NCBI GenBank assembly: GCA_965602225.1
Contig: CBFCYE010000048.1
Location: forward strand, 1 to 13,524
DNA: 13,524 nucleotides
Direction of reading: 5' to 3'
From: Tenderia sp965602225
Lineage (GTDB): Bacteria; Pseudomonadota; Gammaproteobacteria; Tenderiales; Tenderiaceae
Below, piece by piece: positions 6,599 to 13,524 of this stretch (position 1 is the first letter of the stretch; every line of letters starts with the position of its first letter). A program made the translations under genes and the position numbers. The notes under the pieces are model-generated. The model worked only from the letters and a program-made list of their open reading frames with translations, was not told where the DNA came from and did not search any database.

Positions 6599-8632
6599 TC
6601 ACTCTAGGCCAGACCAACCTGCATCTGCCTTGAAACGTGAACCGTATTTTTGCTCCAGCACTTCCAGGGTTTGACGCAGCGATGCTGTGCCCGTCTTTTC
6701 AATATAATTCATGGGACCACCGCGGAACGGCGCAAAACCGGTACCAAAGATTACACCACCATCAAGCAGGTCGGCATTATCGACAATCCCTTCACGCAGA
6801 CAGGCCACCGCTTCATTGAGGAAACGCAGCATCATCCGGTCGGTAATATCGGCTGCGGCAGTATACTCTTTGCTCTCACCGGCAAATACCTTTTTGCCAT
6901 CGCTATAACTGTAAAAACCTTCGCCACTCTTGCGTCCCAGGCGACCAGCTGCAACCAGCTGCTCAAGACGATTTGGCACTGGCACATCCAGCTGCTGTGA
7001 CAGGGTGCGCGCCACCGCCAGACAGATATCCAGGCCAACCGTGTCGGCCAATTCAATCGGCCCCATAGGCATACCAAAATCCAAGGCGGCCTTATCAATC
7101 ACCGCCCCCGGCACACCCTCTTCTTCCAGGGTCACGGCTTCAAGCAGATACGGCATCAAAACACGATTGACCAGAAAACCCGGTGCGCTCTTCACCGGCA
7201 GAGGCAGCCTATTGATGTGACGACAAAAGGCTGAGGCCTGTTTAACTGCACTTTCCGAGGTCTGGGTGCCGCGGACAATCTCAACCAGCTGCATCTTGGC
7301 CACCGGATTAAAAAAGTGCAACCCGACCAGCCGACTGGGTTTTTTCAGACACTTGCATAACACCTCCAGCGGAATGCTTGAAGTATTGGTGGCCAGCAGC
7401 GCATCCTTCTTCAGCTGTGGCTCTATTTCTTTATAGAGCGCTTGTTTGGCATCGATATCCTCGAAGATGGCCTCGATCACCACGTCAGCCTTGGGCACAC
7501 CGCTGCCTTTGATATCCGGCATCAATCTATCCATCGCCGCCTGAATCAGGCGCGGCTGTTTCAGACGCCGTTTATACAAGGTATGAGCGCGTTTCATCAC
7601 CCGCGCCAGGGTCTCATGGCTACGATCCTGGATGGTAACGGTCATGCCGCTCATGGCGCACCAGGCAGCAATATCGCCACCCATCACACCACCACCAACA
7701 ACGTGCACATGCTTGGCATCGATCTCTTTTTTATTGCCCAGCGACTTCATCTGCTCTTGCAGGAAAAACACCCGCACCAGATTCTGGGCCGTGTCGCCCA
7801 TCACCAAGCATGCTACCGATGCCGCCTCTTCGCGCATCATGCGGCGCGGATCATCCATGTGGGCCTTCCACAGATCAATCACCGCATAGGGGGCTGGGTA
7901 ATGATCTTTACGTGCCCGCTTGGCCACCTGTTTTTCCAGATAGCGGGCCAGCAGCGGCCGCACCAGTTTGTGATTGGTATAGACCTTCCAGCCGCTCAGT
8001 TTTTTCTGCGATGGCGATGACAACACCACATTGCGGGCCGCATCCAGCAGATGCCGCGCCGGTACGGCATAGTCCACCAGACCAATCTTCTTCGCTGCCC
8101 GCGCACTCAGGGCACGACCACCCAGCATCATGTCCATCGCCGCTGGCGCACCAATCAAAGGAGGCAGTCGCACGGTGCCGCCAAAACCGGGGTGAATGCC
8201 GAGATTGACCTCCGGCAGACCCAACTTGGTCTTGGGGTCTTCATCGGCAATCCGATAACGACAGGCCAAGGCCAGCTCCATGCCGCCGCCAAGACAAAAA
8301 CCCTGAATCAGGGCTACGGTCGGCATATTCAGGGCGGCGAGTCGATCCAACACCGCCTGACCACGACCGATCAAATCCTCGGCATCTTTCTGCCCAGTCA
8401 GGGTAGTAAATTCTTTGATGTCGGCGCCGGCGATAAAACCGCTGGCCTTGCCCGACAGGATCACCAGCCCCTGTGCCCGTTCCTCTTTCAGATGACTGAG
8501 AATCTCATACAGCTCTTCTAACACTTCAGCTGACAAGGTGTTGGCAGCCGAATCGGCCTTGTCGATATAGAGCCAGGCGATATCGTGATCATCACGTTCC
8601 AGACGCCAGTTTTTATATTGTTGTTCTGTCAT
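6599..8632 (-). CDS. fadJ: FadJ-like multifunctional enoyl-CoA hydratase / 3-hydroxyacyl-CoA dehydrogenase
   Basis: This 677-residue alpha subunit of the fatty-acid oxidation complex carries out hydration of trans-2-enoyl-CoA and NAD-dependent oxidation of L-3-hydroxyacyl-CoA. Residues 1-190 are the crotonase domain with GADIKEF (69-75) and GGGMEL (115-120). Glu119 and Glu141 (GLPE) correspond to the two catalytic glutamates of FadB. The NAD-binding loop is GGGVMGG (313-319). The dehydrogenase catalytic His is H439 in LHFFNPVAKM, with NTSSIPL (416-422) upstream, and the two C-terminal dehydrogenase repeats follow, including FAPFRGGP (633-640). It is slightly shorter than E. coli FadJ or FadB. 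It follows the thiolase gene by five bases, the fadI-fadJ order rather than the fadB-fadA order, which is why the symbol fadJ is preferred. A G-rich ribosome binding site lies within the end of the thiolase gene. All catalytic residues are intact. Confidence 0.94.
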   Translation of the reverse strand: MTEQQYKNWRLERDDHDIAWLYIDKADSAANTLSAEVLEELYEILSHLKEERAQGLVILSGKASGFIAGADIKEFTTLTGQKDAEDLIGRGQAVLDRLAALNMPTVALIQGFCLGGGMELALACRYRIADEDPKTKLGLPEVNLGIHPGFGGTVRLPPLIGAPAAMDMMLGGRALSARAAKKIGLVDYAVPARHLLDAARNVVLSSPSQKKLSGWKVYTNHKLVRPLLARYLEKQVAKRARKDHYPAPYAVIDLWKAHMDDPRRMMREEAASVACLVMGDTAQNLVRVFFLQEQMKSLGNKKEIDAKHVHVVGGGVMGGDIAAWCAMSGMTVTIQDRSHETLARVMKRAHTLYKRRLKQPRLIQAAMDRLMPDIKGSGVPKADVVIEAIFEDIDAKQALYKEIEPQLKKDALLATNTSSIPLEVLCKCLKKPSRLVGLHFFNPVAKMQLVEIVRGTQTSESAVKQASAFCRHINRLPLPVKSAPGFLVNRVLMPYLLEAVTLEEEGVPGAVIDKAALDFGMPMGPIELADTVGLDICLAVARTLSQQLDVPVPNRLEQLVAAGRLGRKSGEGFYSYSDGKKVFAGESKEYTAAADITDRMMLRFLNEAVACLREGIVDNADLLDGGVIFGTGFAPFRGGPMNYIEKTGTASLRQTLEVLEQKYGSRFKADAGWSGLE

Positions 8633-8637
8633 GACAA

Positions 8638-9939
8638 TTACCCCGCATCCCTTTCAACAGCCATGGCGCCGCCCTGGCCACCACCGATACACAAACTGGC
8701 CATGCCGCGCTTGCTCTTGGTTCGCTCCAATACCTGCAACAGGTGCAAGACAATGCGCGCGCCACTGGCACCCACCGGATGACCGAGGCTGACACCACCA
8801 CCATCGACGTTGAGGCAACTGCGATCAATCTCACCAATGGCCGTTTTCGATCCCAGCTCGCTACTGCAATAGTCTTCATCTTTCCAGGCCTCAACATTGG
8901 CCAGCACTTGAGTGGCGAAGGCCTCGTTAATCTCCCAGTAATCGACCTTATCCAGCTTCCAGCGATTGCGCTTCAGGATAGGCGTCATGGCATGCACCGG
9001 CCCCAGGCCCATCTGACTCGGGTCACAGCCGGCCCATTCGCTATCAACAATCCGTCCCAGCACCGGCAGCTGATGTTGTTTAACCGCTTCTTCACTGGCC
9101 AGAATCAGCAACGCTGCACCATCGGTGACCTGGGCACTGTTACCGGCGGTGACACGGCCGAATTGACGATCAAACACCGGCCGTAATTTGGCCAGATGGG
9201 TAATACTGCTATCACGCCGCAGGCCATCATCATGCAGATAGTGCTTGCCGCGGCTGTCATAGACCGCTTCTATTTCATTATCCAGCCAGCCCTCATCCTG
9301 GGCCTTGGCCAGACGCTGGTGACTGTCGACGGCGTAGGCATCCATGGTCGCTCTATCAATATTGAACCGATGCGCCAGAATCTCAGCCGTCTGTCCCATA
9401 GACAGACCAACCAGCGGATCACTCAGGCCGCGCAGCAGGCCGATGATGGGCGCCAGATGACCACCACGCAGTTGGCTCAACGCCTTTAATTTCTGGCCCA
9501 TGGTTTTGCATCTAGACCAGTCGGTCAGCCACGCCACCATCTTGTTATTCAGCAATACCGGCGCATGACTCATGGCTTCAACACCACCGGCCAACACCAG
9601 ATTGGAACGACCTGAGGCGATGTTGCCATAGGCACAATCCAGCGCCTGCATGCCGGAGGCGCAATTGCGCTGCACGGTCCAGGCGGGCACTGATTTGCCA
9701 CACCCCAAGCGTAGCGACAGCATGCGGGCGATGTTGGCCTCATCCGGGCCGGGCATAACACAACCCAGGATCACCTCATCCAGCTGAGCCGGATCAAATC
9801 CATGCCTGGCCAGCAATGGCCGGCCGGCGGCTACCGCCAGATCAGAGGCCCGGAACGGCCCCGGTTTACCCGCCTTAAAAAAAGGTGTGCGTGCGCCATC
9901 AACTACAAAAACCGATCTTCTCTTATCTCGTGTTGCCAT
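8638..9939 (-). CDS. fadI: FadI-like acetyl-CoA C-acyltransferase (3-ketoacyl-CoA thiolase)
   Basis: This 433-residue thiolase performs the last step of each beta-oxidation turn, splitting 3-ketoacyl-CoA into acetyl-CoA and a shortened acyl-CoA. The nucleophilic Cys93 sits in QRNCASGMQAL; the other active-site elements are WEINEAF, GHPVGASG with His387, and CIGGGQGGA with Cys417. The N-terminal VVDGARTPF is typical. The length is close to E. coli FadI (436). It starts one base after the stop of the fadE-like gene with an excellent AAGGAG seven bases upstream, which lies inside the fadE coding sequence, and it precedes the fadJ-like gene by five bases. FadI and FadJ form a soluble complex in E. 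coli; the adjacent expression suggests the same here. Assignment as degradative rather than biosynthetic thiolase rests mainly on the neighbours and length. Confidence 0.94.
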   Translation of the reverse strand: MATRDKRRSVFVVDGARTPFFKAGKPGPFRASDLAVAAGRPLLARHGFDPAQLDEVILGCVMPGPDEANIARMLSLRLGCGKSVPAWTVQRNCASGMQALDCAYGNIASGRSNLVLAGGVEAMSHAPVLLNNKMVAWLTDWSRCKTMGQKLKALSQLRGGHLAPIIGLLRGLSDPLVGLSMGQTAEILAHRFNIDRATMDAYAVDSHQRLAKAQDEGWLDNEIEAVYDSRGKHYLHDDGLRRDSSITHLAKLRPVFDRQFGRVTAGNSAQVTDGAALLILASEEAVKQHQLPVLGRIVDSEWAGCDPSQMGLGPVHAMTPILKRNRWKLDKVDYWEINEAFATQVLANVEAWKDEDYCSSELGSKTAIGEIDRSCLNVDGGGVSLGHPVGASGARIVLHLLQVLERTKSKRGMASLCIGGGQGGAMAVERDAG

Positions 9940-9940
9940 C

Positions 9941-12388
9941 TTATGACTCCTTGTTCCGATTATCCCGGTTCCAATAGTCCGGACTGAAATCGTCGACCTT
10001 GATCACCTCACGCCTTGCGGCAATGGCAGCCTTAACCAGCTCGGCATCGTGGGCATCGATTATGCCCTCTGCCACACCTGCATCAACCAGTTCGTCTTCT
10101 CGCATTTTTGTCAGTCTGCCACTCTTCACCGCAGAGCGTAGCATGCGTTCAACCACCTCGGCATCTATCACCTTTTGCAGAGCAGACTCCAAACGTCCCA
10201 AGGCCTCATTTTCACCAGTGGGGACAAAAATCCCCTTGGTCAACCGGTCGCGCGCCTCGGATGGCGACAACAACAGGCTGGCCGCCTTGTGGCCCAAATG
10301 ATCTTCCGGCAGGTGATAACTCTTGCCCCAAGGCATGATCATAAAGCGCAACACATTACCCAGCGGCCGCAATGACAGATTACGCAGCAGACCACGCAGG
10401 CTTTCCTGCATCTGATACAGAGCATCATCACAGGCCCACTGCAACAGCGGCAAGTCTTCCTTAGGGCTACCTTGATCGTGGAAGCGTTTAAGCGTCGCCG
10501 AAATCAGATACAACTGACTCAACATGTCCGCCAGGCGACCAGAAAACTTCTCCTTGCGCTTCAGGTCACCACCCAGGGTCAGCATGACCACATCCGCCAC
10601 CAGGGCAAAGGCGGCACTCATGCGCGTTGCCTGTTGATAGTAATAAGCCTCTGGCCCCGACTTGGCTGTCGACTGCAACCGTGCCCCGGTCAGCCCCAGC
10701 CAGAGGGTGCGTGCGGCATTGCTGGCAGTGAAACCGATATGACCAAACAGGGCCTTGTCGAAATTGATCGCGCCGCGCTGTTGATCTTCATCCTGCGCCG
10801 CTTCCATCTCCTTCAAAATATAGGGATGGCAACGAATCGCGCCCTGACCAAAGGTGATCATGGTGCGAGTGAGGATGTTGGCACCCTCGACGGTAATGCT
10901 GATCGGTATGGATTGATAGACGCGGGCAAGGAAATTACGCGGCCCCATGCAAATACCACTGCCACCTTGCACATCCATGGCGTCGTTAACAATCTTACGC
11001 ATCCGTTCGGTCATGTTGTATTTGGCGATGGCCGAGATCACTGATGGCTTTTCACCAAGATCCACCGCCGCGGCAGTCATTACCCGTGCCGCATCCATTA
11101 AATAAGTATTTGCGGCGATGCGCGCCAAGGGTTCTTCCACCCCTTCGAACATGCCGATGGGGGTATTAAACTGTTTGCGTATCCGCGAATAGGCACCAGT
11201 GGCACGTGAGACCAGCTTGCCCGCCCCCACACTTAGAGCAGGTAAGGAAATAGACCGACCAGCGGCGAGACACTCCATCAACATCCGCCAACCCTGACCC
11301 ACCTGGGCCTGCCCGCCGATGACCCAATCCATGGGGATAAAAACATCCTTACCCTGGTTGGGACCGTTCATGAAGGCCATATTCAACGGTGCATGGCGAT
11401 TGCCGATGGTGACGCCCTTGGTGTCGGTCTTGATCAGGGCGCAGGTGATACCGATGTCTTCAGTCTGGCCGATCAGGTGATCCGGATCATAGAGACGAAA
11501 GGCCAGACCCAGTACAGTCGCCACCGGGCCGAGGGTGATATAGCGTTTGTCCCAGTTGAGACGGATACCGAGCACCTGTTTGCCCTCGAACTCGCCCATG
11601 CAAACCACGCCGTTGTCAGGAATAGAGGCCGCATCTGAACCAGCCGTTGGACCGGTCAGGGCAAAACAGGGCACTTCCAGACCTTTGGCCAGCCGTGGCA
11701 GGTAATAATCTTTTTGTGCATCGGTACCGTAATGCAGCAACAGCTCAGCCGGGCCGAGCGAGTTGGGCACCATCACCGTCACCGCGGAGGAAACCGAACG
11801 GCTGGAGACCTTCATTACCACCGATGAATGGGCCAGGGCGGAGAATTCCAGACCGCCGTAAGACTTGGGAATGATCATGCCAAAAAAGCCGTTGTCCTTG
11901 ATGAACTGCCAGACCTCAGGCGGCAGGTCGCGACGTTCCTCGGTGATGTGCCAGTCATCCAGCATCTGACACAGCTGTTCCACCGGGCCATCGATAAAGG
12001 CCTGTTCTTCGGCAGACAATTGCGGCAAGACCATGGCATGCAGCTTGTCCCAGTCGGGACGGCCACTAAACAGATCACCATCCCACCACACCGTGCCGGC
12101 ATCGAGGGCCTCTTTTTCAGTCTGCGACATGGGTGGCAGGGCCTTGCGCAACAGCGGCAAGACACGATCACTGACCAGACCTCGACGCAGCGCCGGAACA
12201 TTCAGCGGCACTATCACGGCCAGCAACACCAACCACTGCAAGCTCAACACCGCTGTCGAATGGACGCCTAATAAGCTCACCACCAGCATCAGCCCAACTA
12301 GCGCCGCACTCCACTGCCATAAGGCAAAGCGGTTGTAAGCCATGAACCAGATTGCCGCCACCATCACCAAACAAAAAAGCACTGCCAT
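9941..12388 (-). CDS. fadE: FadE-like acyl-CoA dehydrogenase
   Basis: This 815-residue flavoenzyme catalyses the first oxidation of acyl-CoA to trans-2-enoyl-CoA and passes electrons to the respiratory chain through ETF. The length and sequence follow E. coli FadE (814) throughout: two N-terminal hydrophobic segments (about 1-17 and 26-66), then PPMSQTEKEALDAGTVWW (85-102), SYGGLEFSA (176-184), PNSLGPAELL (208-217), CFALTGPTAGSDA (241-253), the WRMLMECLAAGR segment (367-378), and VEGANILTRTM (500-510), where Glu501 is the candidate catalytic base, then GQGAIRCHPY (514-523). The C-terminal ~290 residues are the FadE-specific extension (DUF1974), ending in IKVDDFSPDYWN. The membrane segments suggest attachment to the inner membrane. 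The ATG at 12388 has AAGGA at a six-base spacing. It lies 17 bases after the papain-like hydrolase gene and one base before the thiolase gene. No truncation or frameshift is seen. Confidence 0.96.
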   Translation of the reverse strand: MAVLFCLVMVAAIWFMAYNRFALWQWSAALVGLMLVVSLLGVHSTAVLSLQWLVLLAVIVPLNVPALRRGLVSDRVLPLLRKALPPMSQTEKEALDAGTVWWDGDLFSGRPDWDKLHAMVLPQLSAEEQAFIDGPVEQLCQMLDDWHITEERRDLPPEVWQFIKDNGFFGMIIPKSYGGLEFSALAHSSVVMKVSSRSVSSAVTVMVPNSLGPAELLLHYGTDAQKDYYLPRLAKGLEVPCFALTGPTAGSDAASIPDNGVVCMGEFEGKQVLGIRLNWDKRYITLGPVATVLGLAFRLYDPDHLIGQTEDIGITCALIKTDTKGVTIGNRHAPLNMAFMNGPNQGKDVFIPMDWVIGGQAQVGQGWRMLMECLAAGRSISLPALSVGAGKLVSRATGAYSRIRKQFNTPIGMFEGVEEPLARIAANTYLMDAARVMTAAAVDLGEKPSVISAIAKYNMTERMRKIVNDAMDVQGGSGICMGPRNFLARVYQSIPISITVEGANILTRTMITFGQGAIRCHPYILKEMEAAQDEDQQRGAINFDKALFGHIGFTASNAARTLWLGLTGARLQSTAKSGPEAYYYQQATRMSAAFALVADVVMLTLGGDLKRKEKFSGRLADMLSQLYLISATLKRFHDQGSPKEDLPLLQWACDDALYQMQESLRGLLRNLSLRPLGNVLRFMIMPWGKSYHLPEDHLGHKAASLLLSPSEARDRLTKGIFVPTGENEALGRLESALQKVIDAEVVERMLRSAVKSGRLTKMREDELVDAGVAEGIIDAHDAELVKAAIAARREVIKVDDFSPDYWNRDNRNKES

Positions 12389-12405
12389 AACGTTTCCTTC
12401 TCTAG

Positions 12406-13275
12406 CTAATCTTTATTAACTGCAACATCCTGTTGCTCCACCCGCGTGCCATCCGCGGCATAACACTCACCCCGGACATGGCAGACCACACCGTCCTTAT
12501 CCCAGGGCAACTGACGGTAAAGCTCTATATCATCAGAACTATCAAAGCCAAGAATGGGATATTTAATAATTTCAAAATAAGGCGAATAATCGAAATCACG
12601 CGGTGTATAGAGTCGGGGATTGCGCTTGTACATGCGCAGCCCACCGGCCTCGTCGCGATGAATTACCGGCAATATCGGGTAATGCACTGCGGCAAAAACC
12701 TCGGCGATCATGGTGGAACAAACCGTCTTGGCCTGATCGCCGGCATTTAGTTCAAACAGGTTTGAGCGCCAGCGTCGTGGCAGCACGCCATAGGGAAATA
12801 CAAACCGGGCCAGATCCACCAGCTGGCGGATGTCATATTCACGGCCGAAATATTTTACCGCTTCAGCAATCACTTGCTGACCATCGCGCACAGACAAGGA
12901 CTTGGGGCGGCAAATACGCAGGTGATCATTTTTATAACTCGACAGCGGCGAGATCACCGTGCCCTGCCCCAGCAAGGGTTCAATCAATAATTGTTCGTTT
13001 GGATCGCCATCATAGTGACGTTGTATTTCAGCGCGCAGCTCAGGGTCTTCAATATCTTCAAGCCGACCGATGTAGAGCGCCGAATGGGTCCAGGAGCTGA
13101 GGGTGATAGTTTTGATAAAACTGCTGATACGGTTGCGGCCTTCCACCAGCACCACGTCACAGGGTTTGATCTCAACAGTCAGACGGTCAAAATCACAGGG
13201 CGGAATATCCCAATGACCATCTTCGGTATTAAGCCATTTGACCAGTTTGCTCACCAGCCATGCCTTCAAACCCAT
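12406..13275 (-). CDS. Permuted papain-like hydrolase, YiiX/YaeF (C92) family
   Basis: This 289-residue protein has the circularly permuted NlpC/P60 (papain-like) arrangement: His first, Cys last. DVVLVEGRNRISSFIK (40-55) leads to SSWTHSALYIG (60-70) with candidate catalytic His64. LLIEPLLGQGTV (96-107) offers Glu99 and AKTVCSTMIAEVF (182-194) offers nucleophile Cys186. These are the elements of Pfam family PF05708, whose relatives include YiiX, poxvirus G6R and, more distantly, LRAT acyltransferases. Structures of permuted members have been interpreted as having lipid-binding sites. No signal peptide is seen, so it is probably cytoplasmic or membrane-associated. After the core, TPRDFDYSPYFEI begins a tail of about 65 residues. 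The start at 13275 follows an AGGGAGAG site. It is the first gene of the beta-oxidation operon, 17 bases ahead of fadE, which points to an acyl-ester, acyl-amide or acyl-thioester substrate. The substrate is unknown. Confidence 0.88.
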   Translation of the reverse strand: MGLKAWLVSKLVKWLNTEDGHWDIPPCDFDRLTVEIKPCDVVLVEGRNRISSFIKTITLSSWTHSALYIGRLEDIEDPELRAEIQRHYDGDPNEQLLIEPLLGQGTVISPLSSYKNDHLRICRPKSLSVRDGQQVIAEAVKYFGREYDIRQLVDLARFVFPYGVLPRRWRSNLFELNAGDQAKTVCSTMIAEVFAAVHYPILPVIHRDEAGGLRMYKRNPRLYTPRDFDYSPYFEIIKYPILGFDSSDDIELYRQLPWDKDGVVCHVRGECYAADGTRVEQQDVAVNKD

Positions 13276-13329
13276 AACAGCGCGCTCTCCCTAGCCCTAT
13301 GCCACATTCAGTCGTTTACCAACCACTCT

Positions 13330-13352
13330 AATCCATAGATAACTATCGGATT
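13330..13352. repeat. Dyad overlapping the operon promoter
   Basis: AATCC-ATAG (13330-13338) pairs with CTAT-C-GGATT (13343-13352) through nine base pairs with one bulged base and an ATAA loop. It covers the -10 box and the predicted transcription start of the beta-oxidation operon. It lacks a T run and is therefore more likely an operator than a terminator. Confidence 0.45.
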
Positions 13353-13379
13353 AAAATGGAAATCCTCTAGTCTGGTCAC
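13350..13379 (-). promoter_or_regulatory. Candidate promoter of the beta-oxidation operon
   Basis: On the minus strand GTGACC (13374-13379) and TTTAAT (13350-13355) are 18 bases apart, matching the sigma70 boxes at 4/6 and 5/6 positions. The predicted start near 13343 leaves a leader of about 68 bases before the ATG at 13275. It is the best promoter-like pair in the spacer, but the spacer is AT-rich and the -35 box is not strong. Confidence 0.35.
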
Positions 13380-13386
13380 GGCAATA
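13370..13386. promoter_or_regulatory. FadR-like half-conserved operator over the -35 box
   Basis: The plus strand reads TCTGGTCACGGCA from 13371. FadR operators have the core TGG-N5-CCA; here it is TGG-N5-GCA, five of six core bases, and one half (TCTGGTC, equivalently GACCAGA) matches well. It overlaps the candidate -35 box of a fatty-acid oxidation operon, where a FadR-type repressor would act. The match is partial and no fadR gene is in the window. Confidence 0.35.
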
Positions 13387-13459
13387 AACAGTCACAACTG
13401 CACCACCACCTGAAAATATACGCCTAAAGCAACAGGAATCTAGAAATATCGATCTCAGA

Positions 13460-13524
13460 TCAAAGCATTTCCATAGGCAACTCTTCAAAGTCACTGCCCT
13501 GATCTTTTTTACTATCTGGTAAAG
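13460..13524 (-). CDS. Possible C-terminal fragment of another minus-strand gene
   Basis: One minus-strand frame is open from the right edge to a TGA at 13460-13462 and reads LPDSKKDQGSDFEELPMEML. The acidic, polar composition is what a protein tail looks like, but 20 codons without a stop can occur by chance, and a second frame here is open longer. No family can be named. If real, its end lies about 185 bases upstream of the operon's first gene. Confidence 0.3.
   Translation of the reverse strand, partial: LPDSKKDQGSDFEELPMEML

Noticed and set aside
7650..7700. NAD-binding loop GGGVMGGD instead of the more common GAGVMGAG pattern in the fadJ-like protein
   Set aside because: The GxGxxG spacing is intact and such substitutions are tolerated in related FadJ-like proteins, so it is not a sign of inactivation.
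7442..8020. A 192-codon plus-strand open frame opposite the fadJ-like gene
   Set aside because: It lies entirely antisense to a gene with all catalytic motifs intact, has no recognisable domain, and is His/Gln-rich as expected of a shadow frame in this codon usage.
8051..8521. A 156-codon plus-strand frame opposite the crotonase domain, and similar frames at 11828-12271 and 12603-13100
   Set aside because: All are antisense to well-supported genes, without ribosome binding sites or domains.
10472..11044. A 190-codon plus-strand open frame opposite the fadE-like gene
   Set aside because: It is antisense to the conserved FadE core and has the same shadow-type composition, with no family resemblance.
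1..13524. CRISPR arrays, tRNA or rRNA genes, intact insertion sequences, frameshifted genes
   Set aside because: None was seen on reading the window: there are no regularly spaced repeats, no recognisable tRNA arms, no transposase, and all major genes are full length apart from those at the edges.

Overview
The window looks like chromosomal DNA from a gammaproteobacterium. The basis is a FadE-type acyl-CoA dehydrogenase of 815 residues that closely follows the enterobacterial FadE pattern (two N-terminal membrane segments and a long C-terminal extension), a thiolase plus hydratase/dehydrogenase pair in the FadI-FadJ order, and a YciA-type thioesterase. I cannot assign a genus. No rRNA, tRNA, CRISPR array or intact mobile element was seen.

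Layout. Positions 1-812 (minus) hold the N-terminal 270 codons of a TraB/PrgY-family protein that runs off the left edge. An AT-rich gap (813-1238) follows, with that gene's likely promoter. Next is a 118-residue minus-strand protein (1283-1639) resembling the N-terminal module of Nal1-like putative serine proteases, ending at a clear UUCG-loop terminator. A divergent spacer (1640-1836) carries a pair of 14-bp direct repeats and an abruptly ending 12-codon reading frame. It separates this gene from the only sizeable plus-strand gene, a 696-residue STAND-type ATPase with a C-terminal LuxR helix-turn-helix (1837-3927). Convergent to it is a small NTF2-like lipoprotein gene (3944-4369).

From 13275 down to 4453 on the minus strand runs a tight six-gene cluster: permuted papain-like hydrolase (C92, YiiX/YaeF type), fadE-like acyl-CoA dehydrogenase, fadI-like thiolase, fadJ-like hydratase/3-hydroxyacyl-CoA dehydrogenase, long-chain acyl-CoA synthetase, and YciA-like acyl-CoA thioesterase. 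Gaps are 17, 1, 5 and 29 bases, then a 1-base TAATG overlap, so this is almost certainly one operon. It encodes fatty-acid activation, every step of the beta-oxidation spiral and a release valve for acyl-CoA. Electron-transfer flavoprotein and dienoyl-CoA accessory enzymes are not in the window.

Upstream of the operon (13276-13459) there is a plausible promoter whose -35 box overlaps an imperfect FadR-like palindrome and whose -10 box overlaps a second dyad. The right edge may hold the last residues of another minus-strand gene. The most interesting points are the lipid-associated papain-like hydrolase heading a beta-oxidation operon, the stand-alone Nal1-like module, and the regulator that has a possible acetyltransferase-like region instead of TPR repeats.
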